A stretch of DNA of 64,000 bases from Rhodococcus sp. RD6.2 (GCF_001040705.1 NZ_CVQP01000005.1:723477-787476), one strand, 5' to 3'. Shown: positions 7,788 to 16,985, numbered from the stretch's first letter. The notes: generated from the letters alone by a model not told the origin. Program-made: numbers and translations.

Positions 7788-8060
7788 TCAGTCGTGTGCG
7801 AGGTACGACGGGATCGTTCGGGCGCCGAGCAGCAGCTGCGTCCACCCGAGCGGACCGCCGCCGTAGTGGTCCTGCCAGAGACCGGTCATCACCGCCAGCG
7901 GACGATCCGGCGAGATCCGGCATTCGGGAACTTCCGCGACACCGTCGGCGTGCAGCAGCTGGTGCTGACACGGGTGGGTACCGGCGGTCCGGCCGCCGTC
8001 TTCATGTCGATCACGGCAAGCGAGCCTGTCCAGACACCGAAAGACCCAAACCCGAATCAT
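7788..8060 (-). CDS. Hypothetical short protein, possibly a remnant
   Basis: The 90-codon frame ends in a sequence that looks like a genuine protein end: CRISPDRPLAVMTGLWQDHY then GGGPLGWTQLLLGARTIPSY. The first 40 residues are rich in His, Arg and Cys and look less natural, so the true start is uncertain and it may be the C-terminal part of a longer lost gene. It lies between the unrecognised remnant and mraY, on the same strand. No function can be assigned. Confidence 0.35.
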   Translation of the reverse strand: MIRVWVFRCLDRLACRDRHEDGGRTAGTHPCQHQLLHADGVAEVPECRISPDRPLAVMTGLWQDHYGGGPLGWTQLLLGARTIPSYLAHD

Positions 8061-8100
8061 CCTCGATCGTGTCGAGAGCCGACGACAGTTGCTGTTCTTG

Positions 8101-9174
8101 TCATCCCACCGCGGCTAGATACTCGCTGTAGAACAGTCCGAGGCCGACTGCCGATGCGATTGCGGCAACCAGCCAGAACCTGATGATCACGACCGTTTCG
8201 GGCCAGCCGCCGAGTTCGAAATGGTGGTGCATCGGGGCCATCCGGAAGACCCGGCGTCGGGAGGATCGGAAGACGGCGACCTGGATCAGGACCGATGCCG
8301 CCTCCGCGACGAACAACGCCCCGATTCCCACGGCGAGCAGTTCCGTCCGCGTCGTGATGGACAGGCCCGCGAAGAGGCCTCCCAGCGCGAGCGAACCGGT
8401 GTCGCCCATGAAAATCTTCGCGGGAGCTGCGTTCCACCACAGAAATCCGATGCAGGCACCGACACCAGCCGCGCACACGAGTGCCAGGTCGAGCGGGTCG
8501 CGCACGTCGTAGCAGCCCACTTCGGGAGCGGTCTCACATGCGTTGCGGTACTGCCAGAATGTGATGAGCACGTAGCTGCCGAGCGCCAGTCCCATCGATC
8601 CGGCGGCGAGACCGTCCAGCCCGTCGGTCAGGTTCACCGCATTCGACCACGAGACCACCACTGCGCAGGTGAACAGGACGAATACGATCGCGCCCATCGA
8701 CAGTGTGGTGTCGCGGACGATGGACAGGTTGGTGCTGCCGGGTGTCAGACCACTACCGCCGCGAAAGTTCAGGGCGAGAACCGCGAAGATCACGGCCGCA
8801 GAAATCTGGCCGATGTACTTTCCCGTTGCCTTCAGGCCGAGGTTGCGTTGCTTCCGAAGCTTGATGTAATCGTCCAGGAACCCGACGCCGGCGAGAGCTG
8901 TTGTGAGCCCGAGTACCAACAGTCCTGAGGCGGATGGACCGTCGGCGTCGTAGCCGAGGCCGATCAGGTGTGATCCGAGATATCCGGCCCACAGTCCGAG
9001 CAGGATCGCGATGCCACCCATCGTGGGAGTTCCACGCTTGGACTGATGACTCGCCGGCCCCTCGACTCTGATCTCCTGGCCGAACCCCTGCCGCGAGAAT
9101 GCTTTGATCAGAAGCGGTGTCAGCAGGATCGACACCGCCAGTGCAATGCCGGACGCAAAAAGGATCTGCCTCAA
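8101..9174 (-). CDS. mraY: Phospho-N-acetylmuramoyl-pentapeptide transferase (orphan MraY)
   Basis: MraY moves phospho-MurNAc-pentapeptide from UDP to undecaprenyl phosphate, making lipid I in the membrane. The predicted protein has 357 residues and about ten transmembrane helices, the usual size. All signature motifs are present: [34 protein letters not shown] and [10 protein letters not shown] place the start at a TTG at 9174 ([12 protein letters not shown]), preceded by GGGGG, because it fits the family N-terminus; the frame stays open upstream to 9366 with non-homologous sequence. It is not in a dcw cell-wall cluster but lies among remnants and an IS element, so it is probably a second copy. 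It looks fully functional. A self-resistance or dosage role against MraY inhibitors is possible but unproven. Confidence 0.88.
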   Translation of the reverse strand: MRQILFASGIALAVSILLTPLLIKAFSRQGFGQEIRVEGPASHQSKRGTPTMGGIAILLGLWAGYLGSHLIGLGYDADGPSASGLLVLGLTTALAGVGFLDDYIKLRKQRNLGLKATGKYIGQISAAVIFAVLALNFRGGSGLTPGSTNLSIVRDTTLSMGAIVFVLFTCAVVVSWSNAVNLTDGLDGLAAGSMGLALGSYVLITFWQYRNACETAPEVGCYDVRDPLDLALVCAAGVGACIGFLWWNAAPAKIFMGDTGSLALGGLFAGLSITTRTELLAVGIGALFVAEAASVLIQVAVFRSSRRRVFRMAPMHHHFELGGWPETVVIIRFWLVAAIASAVGLGLFYSEYLAAVG

Positions 9175-9706
9175 TTTTCCCCCGAACGGTGCCAGCCCTG
9201 CGTTGTCGTCGTAGCTCGACCGAGCGCAGGAGGACAAGGCCAACAGGTCGTTGGGAGCGCCGGCCCCCACCCCAGCGTGTTTCCGCTGCTTCGTGTGGGC
9301 TGTCCCCCGGCGGACACGATAGCGGCCCACGCGACACCGCCCGTGCGAACACGACGCGGAGCCCACCGATCAGCGCCGCGTATCGCCACTTTTCACGACA
9401 CGTCGGCAGATCGACGTCGGCAACGGTGGAATGCTCGCACAAGCTGACGGCTTCCGACTTATATAGCGGTGCGGGGCCGCGTTCGAACCGACGGGTTTCG
9501 TAGCGTTCCGTAGGCGACCACAGGGATGACTCGGCGGCTTCCTGCCACCTCACCGGCCGGGAGGTTGGCTCTGAGAGGGTTCTGTCCTCCCTGTGGTCAC
9601 CGTCCGCGGTCTGGCCCAACAGAGGAACGCCACCCTTCGAGGTGCTGAAAGTCGGAATGCCGACCACGGATACCACCATTCACCTGCACTGAAGGAGAAC
9701 CGTTCG
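9175..9706. other. 532-bp non-coding stretch between mraY and transposase
   Basis: I see no convincing gene here. The right part should hold the left end of the IS110-family element, and such left ends encode a structured bridge RNA in the IS110 group. A TATATA on the reverse strand at about 9456-9462 could be a -10 for mraY with a long leader. The exact IS boundary cannot be set because IS110 elements lack long terminal inverted repeats. Confidence 0.4.
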
Positions 9707-10790
9707 GTGATCGTGATCGGCATCGACCCACACAAATCCACCCACACCGCGACCGCCGTCGACCCCGGAACCAACACGGATCTGGGGTCGATCCGAATCC
9801 GCTCCACCATCGAGGACTATCAGCGGCTTCTCGACTGGGCTCAGCAGTGGCCACAGCGGCAGTGGGCAGTCGAGAACGCCGCAGGTCTCGGGCATCACCT
9901 GACCCAATGGCTCCTGGCCAGCAGTGAATCGGTCGTGGACATCCCGCCGACCGCGACCGCCCGGGTGCGGGAGCTCTCCCGCGGCGGTCGACGCAAGAAC
10001 GACCGCATCGACGCCGCCGCCGCGGCGTGCGTGGCCTTCATGCAGGGCGACTTCCGGCCTGTCGCTCCGGAGGATCACACTGACGTGCTGCGCCTGATCG
10101 ACGAGCGCCGCCGCGACCTGGTCGTCCAGAACGGCCGGCTGGTCAACCAACTCCATGCCGTCCTGCGGGAGCTGCTCCCCGGCGGCATCGAAACGAAGTT
10201 CGACACCGAGGACGCCGCACTCGAACTGAGGCGCTTCCAGCCCGCCACGGACGCCGACGCGATGCGCAAGACACTCGCCCTCGAAGTGGTCGGCGACCTG
10301 CGCAGACTCCGATTTCAGATCGACGACCTCGCCGAACGCATCGAGGCGGTCCTCGAGTCCTGTGAATCCACGCTGACCGACATCCACGGCGTCGGCCCGA
10401 TCATGGCCGGCCGCATCCTCGCCCGAACCGGCAACCCGTTCCGGTTCAGCGGCGAGTCGGCCTTCGCGATGTATACCGGCACCGCACCGATCGAGATCTC
10501 CAGTGCCGACAAGAACCGACATCGACTCTCGCGCTCGGGCGACCGCCAGCTTAACGCCGCCATCCACGTCATCGCCGTCGCTCAAGCCCGCCGCCCTGGA
10601 AACATCGGATACGTCTACTACCAGCGAAAACTATCCGAAGGGAAGACTGCTCGCGAGGCGCAACGCTGCCTCAAACGCCAGATCGCCAGACTCCTGTGGC
10701 GCACAATGTGCGCCGACCACGACCGCTACATCGGACGTCAATCTCTGGAGGAGGTACCCGTGGCATAAGCGTCAGCGTGCCTAGAATCCA
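9590..10790 (+). mobile_element. IS110-family insertion sequence, approximate ends
   Basis: The element is defined by its DEDD transposase at 9707-10768. Both outer ends are estimates: IS110 members have short or no terminal inverted repeats and leave no clear target duplication. The non-coding DNA upstream of the transposase is longer than that downstream, the arrangement expected for the IS110 rather than the IS1111 group. Confidence 0.6.
9707..10768 (+). CDS. IS110-family DEDD transposase
   Basis: The 353-residue recombinase has an N-terminal RuvC-like domain with the acidic tetrad D7 (GIDPHKST), E56 (AVENAAG), D99 and D102 (KNDRID). A coiled linker (about 130-230) follows, then a C-terminal transposase_20 domain (about 240-330) with HGVGPIMAGRILARTG and SRSGDRQLNAAIH. 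The GTG at 9707 was chosen because AAGGAG ends 9 nt upstream; the frame is open further upstream but without a start signal. It appears intact. IS110 enzymes recombine DNA under guidance of a bridge RNA encoded by the element. The 3' end overlaps the end of the convergent acetyltransferase gene by 31 bp. Confidence 0.93.
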   Translation: MIVIGIDPHKSTHTATAVDPGTNTDLGSIRIRSTIEDYQRLLDWAQQWPQRQWAVENAAGLGHHLTQWLLASSESVVDIPPTATARVRELSRGGRRKNDRIDAAAAACVAFMQGDFRPVAPEDHTDVLRLIDERRRDLVVQNGRLVNQLHAVLRELLPGGIETKFDTEDAALELRRFQPATDADAMRKTLALEVVGDLRRLRFQIDDLAERIEAVLESCESTLTDIHGVGPIMAGRILARTGNPFRFSGESAFAMYTGTAPIEISSADKNRHRLSRSGDRQLNAAIHVIAVAQARRPGNIGYVYYQRKLSEGKTAREAQRCLKRQIARLLWRTMCADHDRYIGRQSLEEVPVA

Positions 10791-11352
10791 CCTCTTCAGG
10801 AGTACTCCGGATCACCGCTGCCGGTGATCCCGCGGCGACGACGTGGTCAGGTATATCGCGTAGAACCACGCTCCCGGCGCCGATGACTACGTTGCGGCCG
10901 ATCGAGACCCCAGCGCCGATAGTGACTGAGGCACCGAGCCAGGTGTTCTCGCCGATGGCGATCGGAGCGGCTCGTTCCCACCCCTCACGGCGCCGGCGAT
11001 GGTCGTCGACAGGATGCAGCGCCGTCATCAACTGAGCACCGGGACCGATCCTGACGTGCGCACCGATCGTGATCGTCGCGTCGTCCATGAAGAACGCATT
11101 GGCGTTGACGAAGGCATTCGCTCCGAGCCGGATGTTGTATCCGTAGCTGCATTGGAATCGCGGCATCACGAAGGCTCCGTCGCCGAACTCGCCGAGCAAC
11201 TTGGTGAGAACCTGCGCCCGCGTGGTTGCGTCGTCAGCCGCTGCGCCGTTGAAGCAATCGAGCTGTCGCCAACAGTCCAGACGATGCTGCCGAAGCTCCT
11301 CGTCGTCGAGGTACCACTCACCACGTGCAAGGCGGTCCGCTTGTTCTCCCAC
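10738..11352 (-). CDS. Hexapeptide-repeat O-acetyltransferase (Maa/NodL type)
   Basis: The 204-residue product belongs to the left-handed beta-helix acetyltransferases that move acetyl from acetyl-CoA to a sugar or similar hydroxyl group. Residues about 5-50 are the maltose-acetyltransferase N-domain (ADRLARGEWYLDDEELRQHR). The catalytic-loop His is in TALHPVDDHRRR. The beta-helix repeats include IGENTWLGASVTIGAGVSIG and VVIGAGSVVL, ending with VVAAGSPAAVIR. The GTG at 11352 gives the normal family length, though no clear ribosome-binding site is seen and the frame is open further upstream. The last 20 residues extend past the family's usual end into the IS110 end, so the original 3' end was probably replaced by the insertion without loss of the core fold. 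Confidence 0.8.
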   Translation of the reverse strand: MGEQADRLARGEWYLDDEELRQHRLDCWRQLDCFNGAAADDATTRAQVLTKLLGEFGDGAFVMPRFQCSYGYNIRLGANAFVNANAFFMDDATITIGAHVRIGPGAQLMTALHPVDDHRRRREGWERAAPIAIGENTWLGASVTIGAGVSIGRNVVIGAGSVVLRDIPDHVVAAGSPAAVIRSTPEEVDSRHADAYATGTSSRD

Positions 11353-11565
11353 AGGCCGATTGTGGCAGACCGAACCAATGCGTGACACGCCACAATCTTG
11401 GCCTATCGAGAGGATGGTGCGGGCCGGTGCTTCCCCGGGCATGCGCCCCATCGGCCCGCACCAAGTGTGCGAAGCGCCCAGGTTGGCAGTGTTCGAACGA
11501 TCGGTCCTCTTGACGAATACAGAGGAACCCTCAGCTACCGCCCGGGCATCGGCTACCTTCAACCG

Positions 11566-11895
11566 ATGCGTCGACCCGTAGCAGTGCTCGGACTTGCAGT
11601 CGGGCTGGCCGTCTGTGCCGCGGCCTTCCTCGTGACTTCGCCGCACGCCCTCTGTTCCGGCCACCGGTTTCCTCCGTGGCCCGAGTTCGGTTGGACCGCC
11701 TACGGTTACTCCACGGATTTCACGCGAGCCTGGTCACCTGTCGTGACTGCAAACTGTCGACTGGTGTACTCGGATGGGCATGAGGCCTCGGCGTTCCTGA
11801 TCGACTGGCCAGCCAACCTCTTGGCACTAACGGGACTCGTCGTCATGACTGTCTCGGCGCTGGCTTGGTTCCGCTCGCGCCATGCCTTCGTCTAG
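11566..11895 (+). CDS. Small membrane protein, unknown function
   Basis: The 109-residue product begins MRRPVAVLGLAVGLAVCAAA, a signal-anchor or first transmembrane helix. It has an extracytoplasmic middle containing Cys and Trp residues (ALCSGHRFPPWPEFGWTAYG, about 30-80) and a second helix near residues 80-103, ending in Arg-rich FRSRHAFV. The topology would put the middle outside the cell. No Shine-Dalgarno sequence is evident before the ATG. It lies between the acetyltransferase and the integrase in the putative island. I do not recognise the family. Confidence 0.6.
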   Translation: MRRPVAVLGLAVGLAVCAAAFLVTSPHALCSGHRFPPWPEFGWTAYGYSTDFTRAWSPVVTANCRLVYSDGHEASAFLIDWPANLLALTGLVVMTVSALAWFRSRHAFV

Positions 11896-12017
11896 TAGCC
11901 GAATGCACGAAACGGTGCGGGTCGACGCTTCCTTCGTCGGCCCGAACCGAGATCATGCGGCCCGTGTTCGAACGATCCTGGGGTTGACAGCACACACAGG
12001 AACCCTCCGGCGCGGCC

Positions 12018-13073
12018 GTGTCGGCCACCTCCGGCACAATCGAACACGTGGCCGAACATCTGGACGACTGGTTCGAGGAGTTCCTCGTGTACCGGAGCAC
12101 CGCCAAGCCGTCACCGAACACGCTGCGCGCCTACCGGCAGGACTATCGCATCGTGGCCGAGACCCTGGCTCGGACCGCGGGTGTTCGACCCGACCGCCTC
12201 ACTCCCGCCGTCATCGACAAGGGACGCATGCGCACCGCGTTCGCCGAGTACGCGGACACCCGCCAGCCGGCGTCCATTCGGCGGTGCTGGTCGACGTGGA
12301 ACATGCTGTGCGACTTCCTGTTCGCCGCCGATGCGATCGTGGCGAATCCCATGTCGTCGGTGTTGCGACCCAAGGCACCCAGGACCGTACCCAAGGCGTT
12401 CCACGCCGATTCCGTCGAACGCCTCGTGACCACCCTGCAGGCACCCGACGACGGCGCGCGCGCGTGGCCGCAGCGCGACCTGGCGCTGATCCTCACCGGC
12501 TTGCTGACGGGACTGCGGTCGGCGGAACTCATCGCGATCGACCTGGGAGACCTCCGTGATTCCGCCGGCGACAGCGCCGCGAACGCGAAGGTGATCCACG
12601 TCCACGGCAAGGGCAACAAGCAGCGGGTGGTGACCGTCGAACCGGTCGTCGTCGATGTGCTCGGCGACTATCTGGACAGTCGCGCACGGCGCTTTCCGGC
12701 GACGACGCGCAGGCGCGCGGCGACGGATCCATGGCAGCGCTTCGCCCCCACCGACCCGATGTTCGTCGGTGGGGACGGGGCGCGTATCACCCGGGGCACG
12801 CTGCAGTATCGCGTCGAGCGCGCCTACCGGAGAGCAGGCATCAACGGCGATCGAGCGAAAGGCGCTCTGGTACACCAGCTTCGACACACCTTCGCGACAG
12901 CGATGGCGGATCAGAACGTGAGCGTCTACACCTTGATGCGGATGCTCGGCCACGAGTCGATGACGACCACCCAGCGGTACACGTCGGGGGCGGGTACCGA
13001 GGTTCGCGGCGCGGCGGCGCTGAACCCGGCGTACGGCCTCGTGAGCCGTTCCGCCGGGCGTTCACCGTCCTGA
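12018..13073 (+). CDS. Tyrosine recombinase/integrase (XerD-like)
   Basis: The 351-residue product has an N-terminal SAM-like core-binding domain (about 15-110) and a C-terminal catalytic domain. The catalytic set is visible: Arg in LLTGLRSAELIAID, Lys in HVHGKGNKQRVV, H-x-x-R in HQLRHTFAT, a second His in LGHESMTTT and the Tyr in QRYTSGAG. It is therefore likely active. A GTG at 12048 (VAEHLDDWF) is an alternative start. No attachment site or excisionase was identified next to it. The truncated copy at 7036 belongs to the same family, which suggests that the DNA between them was acquired or rearranged through this recombinase. Confidence 0.9.
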   Translation: MSATSGTIEHVAEHLDDWFEEFLVYRSTAKPSPNTLRAYRQDYRIVAETLARTAGVRPDRLTPAVIDKGRMRTAFAEYADTRQPASIRRCWSTWNMLCDFLFAADAIVANPMSSVLRPKAPRTVPKAFHADSVERLVTTLQAPDDGARAWPQRDLALILTGLLTGLRSAELIAIDLGDLRDSAGDSAANAKVIHVHGKGNKQRVVTVEPVVVDVLGDYLDSRARRFPATTRRRAATDPWQRFAPTDPMFVGGDGARITRGTLQYRVERAYRRAGINGDRAKGALVHQLRHTFATAMADQNVSVYTLMRMLGHESMTTTQRYTSGAGTEVRGAAALNPAYGLVSRSAGRSPS

Positions 13074-13118
13074 GCGGCACCCCTGGTCAGGGATGTGTCG
13101 CCCCTGGTCAGCGATGTG

Positions 13119-13715
13119 TCACGGCAGCGTGGCGAGGAACGCGAACACCGCAGGCTGCACGGCCGGATTCGCGTTCACGACGCCGGTGACCGCACCGATC
13201 GTGCCGCCGATCGCCGCGCCGAGCGGGCAGCCGACGAACAGGAACAGCACGCAGCCGACGACGAGGCCGATCGCGGCGCCGGTGTTGGCCTGCAACTGTC
13301 CGCCGTTCAGCCAGCCCTTTTCGATCTCGGCGATCATGGTCTCGTAGGCGGCCTGGCTGTACGCAGGCTGGACGCCGACGGGTGGCGCCTGGGGCGTCAG
13401 GATCAGTTCACGCCCACCCTCTCCCACTGTGGCGGATATGGGAACGAGCGCGTCACCTACTGCGTAGGCGAGCGGGACCGATGTCAGCGGCGTCCCAGCG
13501 TCGTCGAGGACGTCGACGGCCGTACCGCCCGCCGTGGGCCTGAACATCCCGGAGTCGAGAACGGTCGCCACCGAGCGACCGTCCGGAAGGATCGAGGTCG
13601 TGTAGCCGACCCCGGCATCGCTTGGTGTGGGGGTAGAGGCATAGGAGGTGCCGGTACCTACACACAATGTCGCAACCACGGCCACGGACAGGACCGTGGC
13701 CTTCTGAAGTTTCAT
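13119..13715 (-). CDS. Exported protein with C-terminal glycine-zipper segment
   Basis: The 198-residue product has a classical signal peptide (MKLQKATVLSVAVVATLCVG with cleavage after SYA, about residue 26). A beta-rich middle follows (LPDGRSVATVLDSGMFRP). Residues about 150-185 form a Gly/Ala-rich hydrophobic segment (GAAIGLVVGCVLFLFVGCPL and GAAIGGTIGAVTGVV) that could insert into a membrane as a glycine zipper. Two Cys flank that segment. The ATG at 13715 places the signal peptide at the N-terminus; the frame is open further upstream. Such exported proteins are common in Rhodococcus and Nocardia but I know no function. Confidence 0.75.
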   Translation of the reverse strand: MKLQKATVLSVAVVATLCVGTGTSYASTPTPSDAGVGYTTSILPDGRSVATVLDSGMFRPTAGGTAVDVLDDAGTPLTSVPLAYAVGDALVPISATVGEGGRELILTPQAPPVGVQPAYSQAAYETMIAEIEKGWLNGGQLQANTGAAIGLVVGCVLFLFVGCPLGAAIGGTIGAVTGVVNANPAVQPAVFAFLATLP

Positions 13716-14417
13716 GGTGGGGCTCCCAACTCGAGCGACACCGAGACCACGGGGACCCACGGACTCGGCGATTCGAACACCGATTGGCGGGAAGACAGCC
13801 GACGAAACCGTTCGTAGGCTGTCAGGAACACACCTAGAATAGAGGCCAAACGGCCTCGCGTCTGCCCCTTTTGGGCTTGTGACCTCGGCTGATGCTCCTG
13901 ACGTACGTTTTGCCGCCGGGCCGTTGCTCAGTGTCCCGATCGCCGCGAGACAGGCGCCGGCGCCGAGCTCGGAGCACCGCGGGAGCCTCCCTCACGATCG
14001 AATGTGACTCCGAGTGCCTCATTGCGAGGTGCTCAACCGTTCGGCACCGCCGTCCTGCAGCCTCTGCCTCTGCAGCACAGCCAGGAGAACGGGTTAATTC
14101 ATCGCCAACTCACTCGTCAGTGCTTCACCGCCCACGCGACACTTCCGCCCGAGAGCCGGAAGGCGAACACGGCCCAGGTCGTCAGCACGCGGGCGTTACC
14201 CACCAGCGGCGGAGAATCTTGCCGGGCCTCGACGCAGCGGCAATGAAGAACGGGCGCCCGTCTGGGCATTCGATGCGAAGTCAGCCACCCACCCGCCTGA
14301 CTCTGTTGATCCGTATCGAGCGGTCGGGTGACCGTTCCCGCGGTCGGCGGAGACCGCTTGGTGCAAGATGTCTACCGGAGGATTCGGACATCTGGGGGTG
14401 TCCAGAGGGGAGCCAGG
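13716..14417. other. 700-bp intergenic region with possible promoter and hairpin
   Basis: No convincing protein gene is seen. A -10-like TAGAAT at 13835-13840 (+ strand) is followed at once by the inverted repeat GAGGCC-AAAC-GGCCTC at 13842-13857. A 62-codon reverse ORF (14022-13834) ends in a basic tail (KPKRGRREAVWPLF) and could be a small protein, but nothing supports it beyond the frame. The region next to 14300-14400 presumably carries the promoter of the LuxR-type regulator. Confidence 0.35.
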
Positions 14418-16919
14418 ATGGTGTCTGCAGGTTTGCCGGGGCGGCGAGCACGGCTGCTCCCCCGGCTCGACGAAGCACCGCAGACCGTGCTGTGGGGGCC
14501 CCGTGGGTACGGGAAGACGACACTCGTGGAGACGTGGCTGGCGGAGCAGCCGGACAGCACCGTGATTCGGGTCGAGGTTCCCGATCCCGGCACGGCCACG
14601 GAACAGTACTGGTCGGATCTCACGGAGAGGATGAGCGCCGACACCGGCGTGCTCGTCCTCGACCGCCCGGATCGACTGTGCGACGCGACCACCTGGGAAC
14701 GGCTGCACACGATCCGCGCGGCGCATCGCGGGTTGCGCGTCCTGGTGTCGATTCGCGAGAGCACCCTGCTGGAGTCCGTACCCATATCCGACCCGAACCT
14801 GACGATCGTCCCCGCGGGGGAACTGGAGTTCACCGAGGCGGAGGTCGCCGACCTGCTCGCACACCGCGCCGTGTCGTCCCCGCAGCGGACGGCCCGAGAC
14901 CTGTGGCGGACCACTGGAGGCCACCCGGCGCTGGTTGCGATCGCCGAGAGCGTGATCCGAGTTTTCGGCAGCGACCTGGACTTCGAGCGCGAACGCGCCT
15001 ACCTGGCAGTACGGGTACAGATCGACAGGTATGTCGAGGGCATGCTGCTGGAGGATCCGGGCATCGGCGACATGGCTCGCACAATCGCGGTGCTGCGGCG
15101 GCCGTCCCCCGATGCGCTGGCACTGTTGGGAGTCGACGACGCCGCAGGTACCCTCAGCGGCCTCGAACACGCCGGGCTGTTACGACGCATGCCGGCGGCA
15201 CCGGACACCTACTGGACGTGGCCCACAGCGCTCCGCAGATCCGTACTGCGGATCGTGGAGCGAGACGCCGTAGCGCCCTCGCGGTCGGCCTCGGCGACCC
15301 TCGCACGCTGGTTCGCCGACCGCGGCGAGCCTGTCGAGGCCCTCCGCCACGCGACCGACGGCCAGGACTGGGATCTGCTGCTCGCCATCCTCACGACCGA
15401 GTGGCCCACAATCGTCACCACCGGACTGGGAGTACTGGTCCGTGCGTTGCACGCGCTGCCGGAATCGGAGGCACAGGCGAACCCGGCCGTCCAGTACGCG
15501 CGCCTGCTCGTCGCCGGGGCGGGCCTGACGGCGGGAACTCCGGGCCACGTACGGGGGCCGCTGCCGGACATCTCCGTGACCGAGACCGCTGATCGCGACT
15601 CGGCCGAACTGGCGCTCCTGACCGGCACACTGCGCCTGTGCGTTCAACGCTGGAACGGCGACTACGACGCGGCCGTGCGTGACCGCGACACACTGGTGAC
15701 ACTCGCGAACCGGATGAACGAATCCGGTGGCCTGGACCGGCGCTGGCTCTCCGCGGTCTGGATGCACCTCGGGCTGGCCAGCCAGCTTCGAGTCGGGGAC
15801 AGGCGGACGGTCGAACTACTCACCCACGCCGTCGACTGCGGCATTGCCGATCCCGGTAACTTCGCGGCCCGTCAGGCCGCCGGTCATCTGGCGCTGCACC
15901 ATGCGGTGCTGGGCGAGCCCGAGCGGACGGCACACTGGCTCGGGCAGGAGTCGAGGTTCGGCGAGCGGGCGGGCTGGATCCGAGCGTTGGTCGAACGGCC
16001 AGCAATCATTGCGCGGGCACTGCAACAACTCGACCGATTGGACGTCCCTCCCGCCGAGGCCGCACTGGACGAACTCGACGAACTCGACGACGAGGCCGAC
16101 GAGGCCGACGAGCTCCAGGCGTTCGTCGTGTACGTGCGCAGTCAACTCGACCTGATCCAGGGCCGTTCCGAGGTCGGCCTCGGCCGGGTGGACAGGAGCC
16201 GCCACCGGCTTCGGCGCCGGCTCGGGCCGACCGCCGCTGCGGGCCCACTGTTGACCGCGGCTCTCATGGACCTGCACACGGCGACCGGTCAGGCGGCGCG
16301 GGTGCTCGAATGCGCCCGACTGGCCGACGGACCGATGCACCCGATGATGCGGCTGGCCGCGGCGAGGGCCGCCATGTGCGCCGGCGACCATACGGCCGCG
16401 ACCGCGCTCTGCACGCCTCTGACCGGCCACCGTGTGAGCGAGACCCGAGTCCGCCTCGAAGCGCAGTTGATCATGGCCACCCTCGCGCACGAGCAGGGTC
16501 GCGACCACGACGCCCGGATCGCCTGGAACCGAGCAACGGCGATGTCTCTGGACAGCGGGCTGGTGCGGCCGCTGTTGACCGTGCCGCCCACGATCCGCGA
16601 GGCGCTGACCGCGGGCGGAGCCGCGATTCCCTTCTCGGACAGGCTCGCCGGGTGGGGCGACGGACCGTTCCCGCGTCCCGCACCGCCGGTGACCCTGACC
16701 GAGCGCGAGGCCGCCGTGCTCGACGGCCTCACCCGCGGTGGCAGCGTTGCGCAGATCGCCGAATCCCTGTTCGTCTCCCCGAACACCGTCAAGTCCCAGC
16801 TGAACAGCCTGTACCGGAAGCTCGGTGTGCACTCCCGCGAGGGCGCCGTCCTGGAGGCCGCACGCCGCGGACTCGGCTCCGCTAGTCCTGTTCGACGATC
16901 GTCAGGCAGGACGCCGTAA
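14418..16919 (+). CDS. LuxR-family STAND ATPase transcription regulator (MalT-like)
   Basis: The predicted protein has 833 residues. An N-terminal NTPase domain carries Walker A GPRGYGKTT at residues 27-35 and a Walker B-like GVLVLDRPD near residue 75. A long helical TPR-like region (about 330-740) follows. The C-terminal GerE/LuxR helix-turn-helix is in LTEREAAVLDGLTRGGS, IAESLFVSPNTVKSQLNSLY and KLGVHSREGAV. Such proteins switch on target promoters after binding ATP and an inducer. I chose the ATG at 14418, preceded by GAGGGGAG; the frame opens 30 codons earlier without a start signal. A run of Asp/Glu (DELDELDDEADEADE, about 545-565) is an unusual acidic linker. Targets are unknown. Confidence 0.88.
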   Translation: MVSAGLPGRRARLLPRLDEAPQTVLWGPRGYGKTTLVETWLAEQPDSTVIRVEVPDPGTATEQYWSDLTERMSADTGVLVLDRPDRLCDATTWERLHTIRAAHRGLRVLVSIRESTLLESVPISDPNLTIVPAGELEFTEAEVADLLAHRAVSSPQRTARDLWRTTGGHPALVAIAESVIRVFGSDLDFERERAYLAVRVQIDRYVEGMLLEDPGIGDMARTIAVLRRPSPDALALLGVDDAAGTLSGLEHAGLLRRMPAAPDTYWTWPTALRRSVLRIVERDAVAPSRSASATLARWFADRGEPVEALRHATDGQDWDLLLAILTTEWPTIVTTGLGVLVRALHALPESEAQANPAVQYARLLVAGAGLTAGTPGHVRGPLPDISVTETADRDSAELALLTGTLRLCVQRWNGDYDAAVRDRDTLVTLANRMNESGGLDRRWLSAVWMHLGLASQLRVGDRRTVELLTHAVDCGIADPGNFAARQAAGHLALHHAVLGEPERTAHWLGQESRFGERAGWIRALVERPAIIARALQQLDRLDVPPAEAALDELDELDDEADEADELQAFVVYVRSQLDLIQGRSEVGLGRVDRSRHRLRRRLGPTAAAGPLLTAALMDLHTATGQAARVLECARLADGPMHPMMRLAAARAAMCAGDHTAATALCTPLTGHRVSETRVRLEAQLIMATLAHEQGRDHDARIAWNRATAMSLDSGLVRPLLTVPPTIREALTAGGAAIPFSDRLAGWGDGPFPRPAPPVTLTEREAAVLDGLTRGGSVAQIAESLFVSPNTVKSQLNSLYRKLGVHSREGAVLEAARRGLGSASPVRRSSGRTP

Positions 16920-16985
16920 GTGACCGGGCGCGTAAGCTGACACTGCACCAGGGTCTAGTCAGATCCACCGCGGAAGGCTCACGCC

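Noticed and set aside
13765-13785. Possible tRNA T-loop (GATTCGAAC)
   Set aside because: No matching acceptor stem, anticodon arm or D arm was found around it on the reverse strand.
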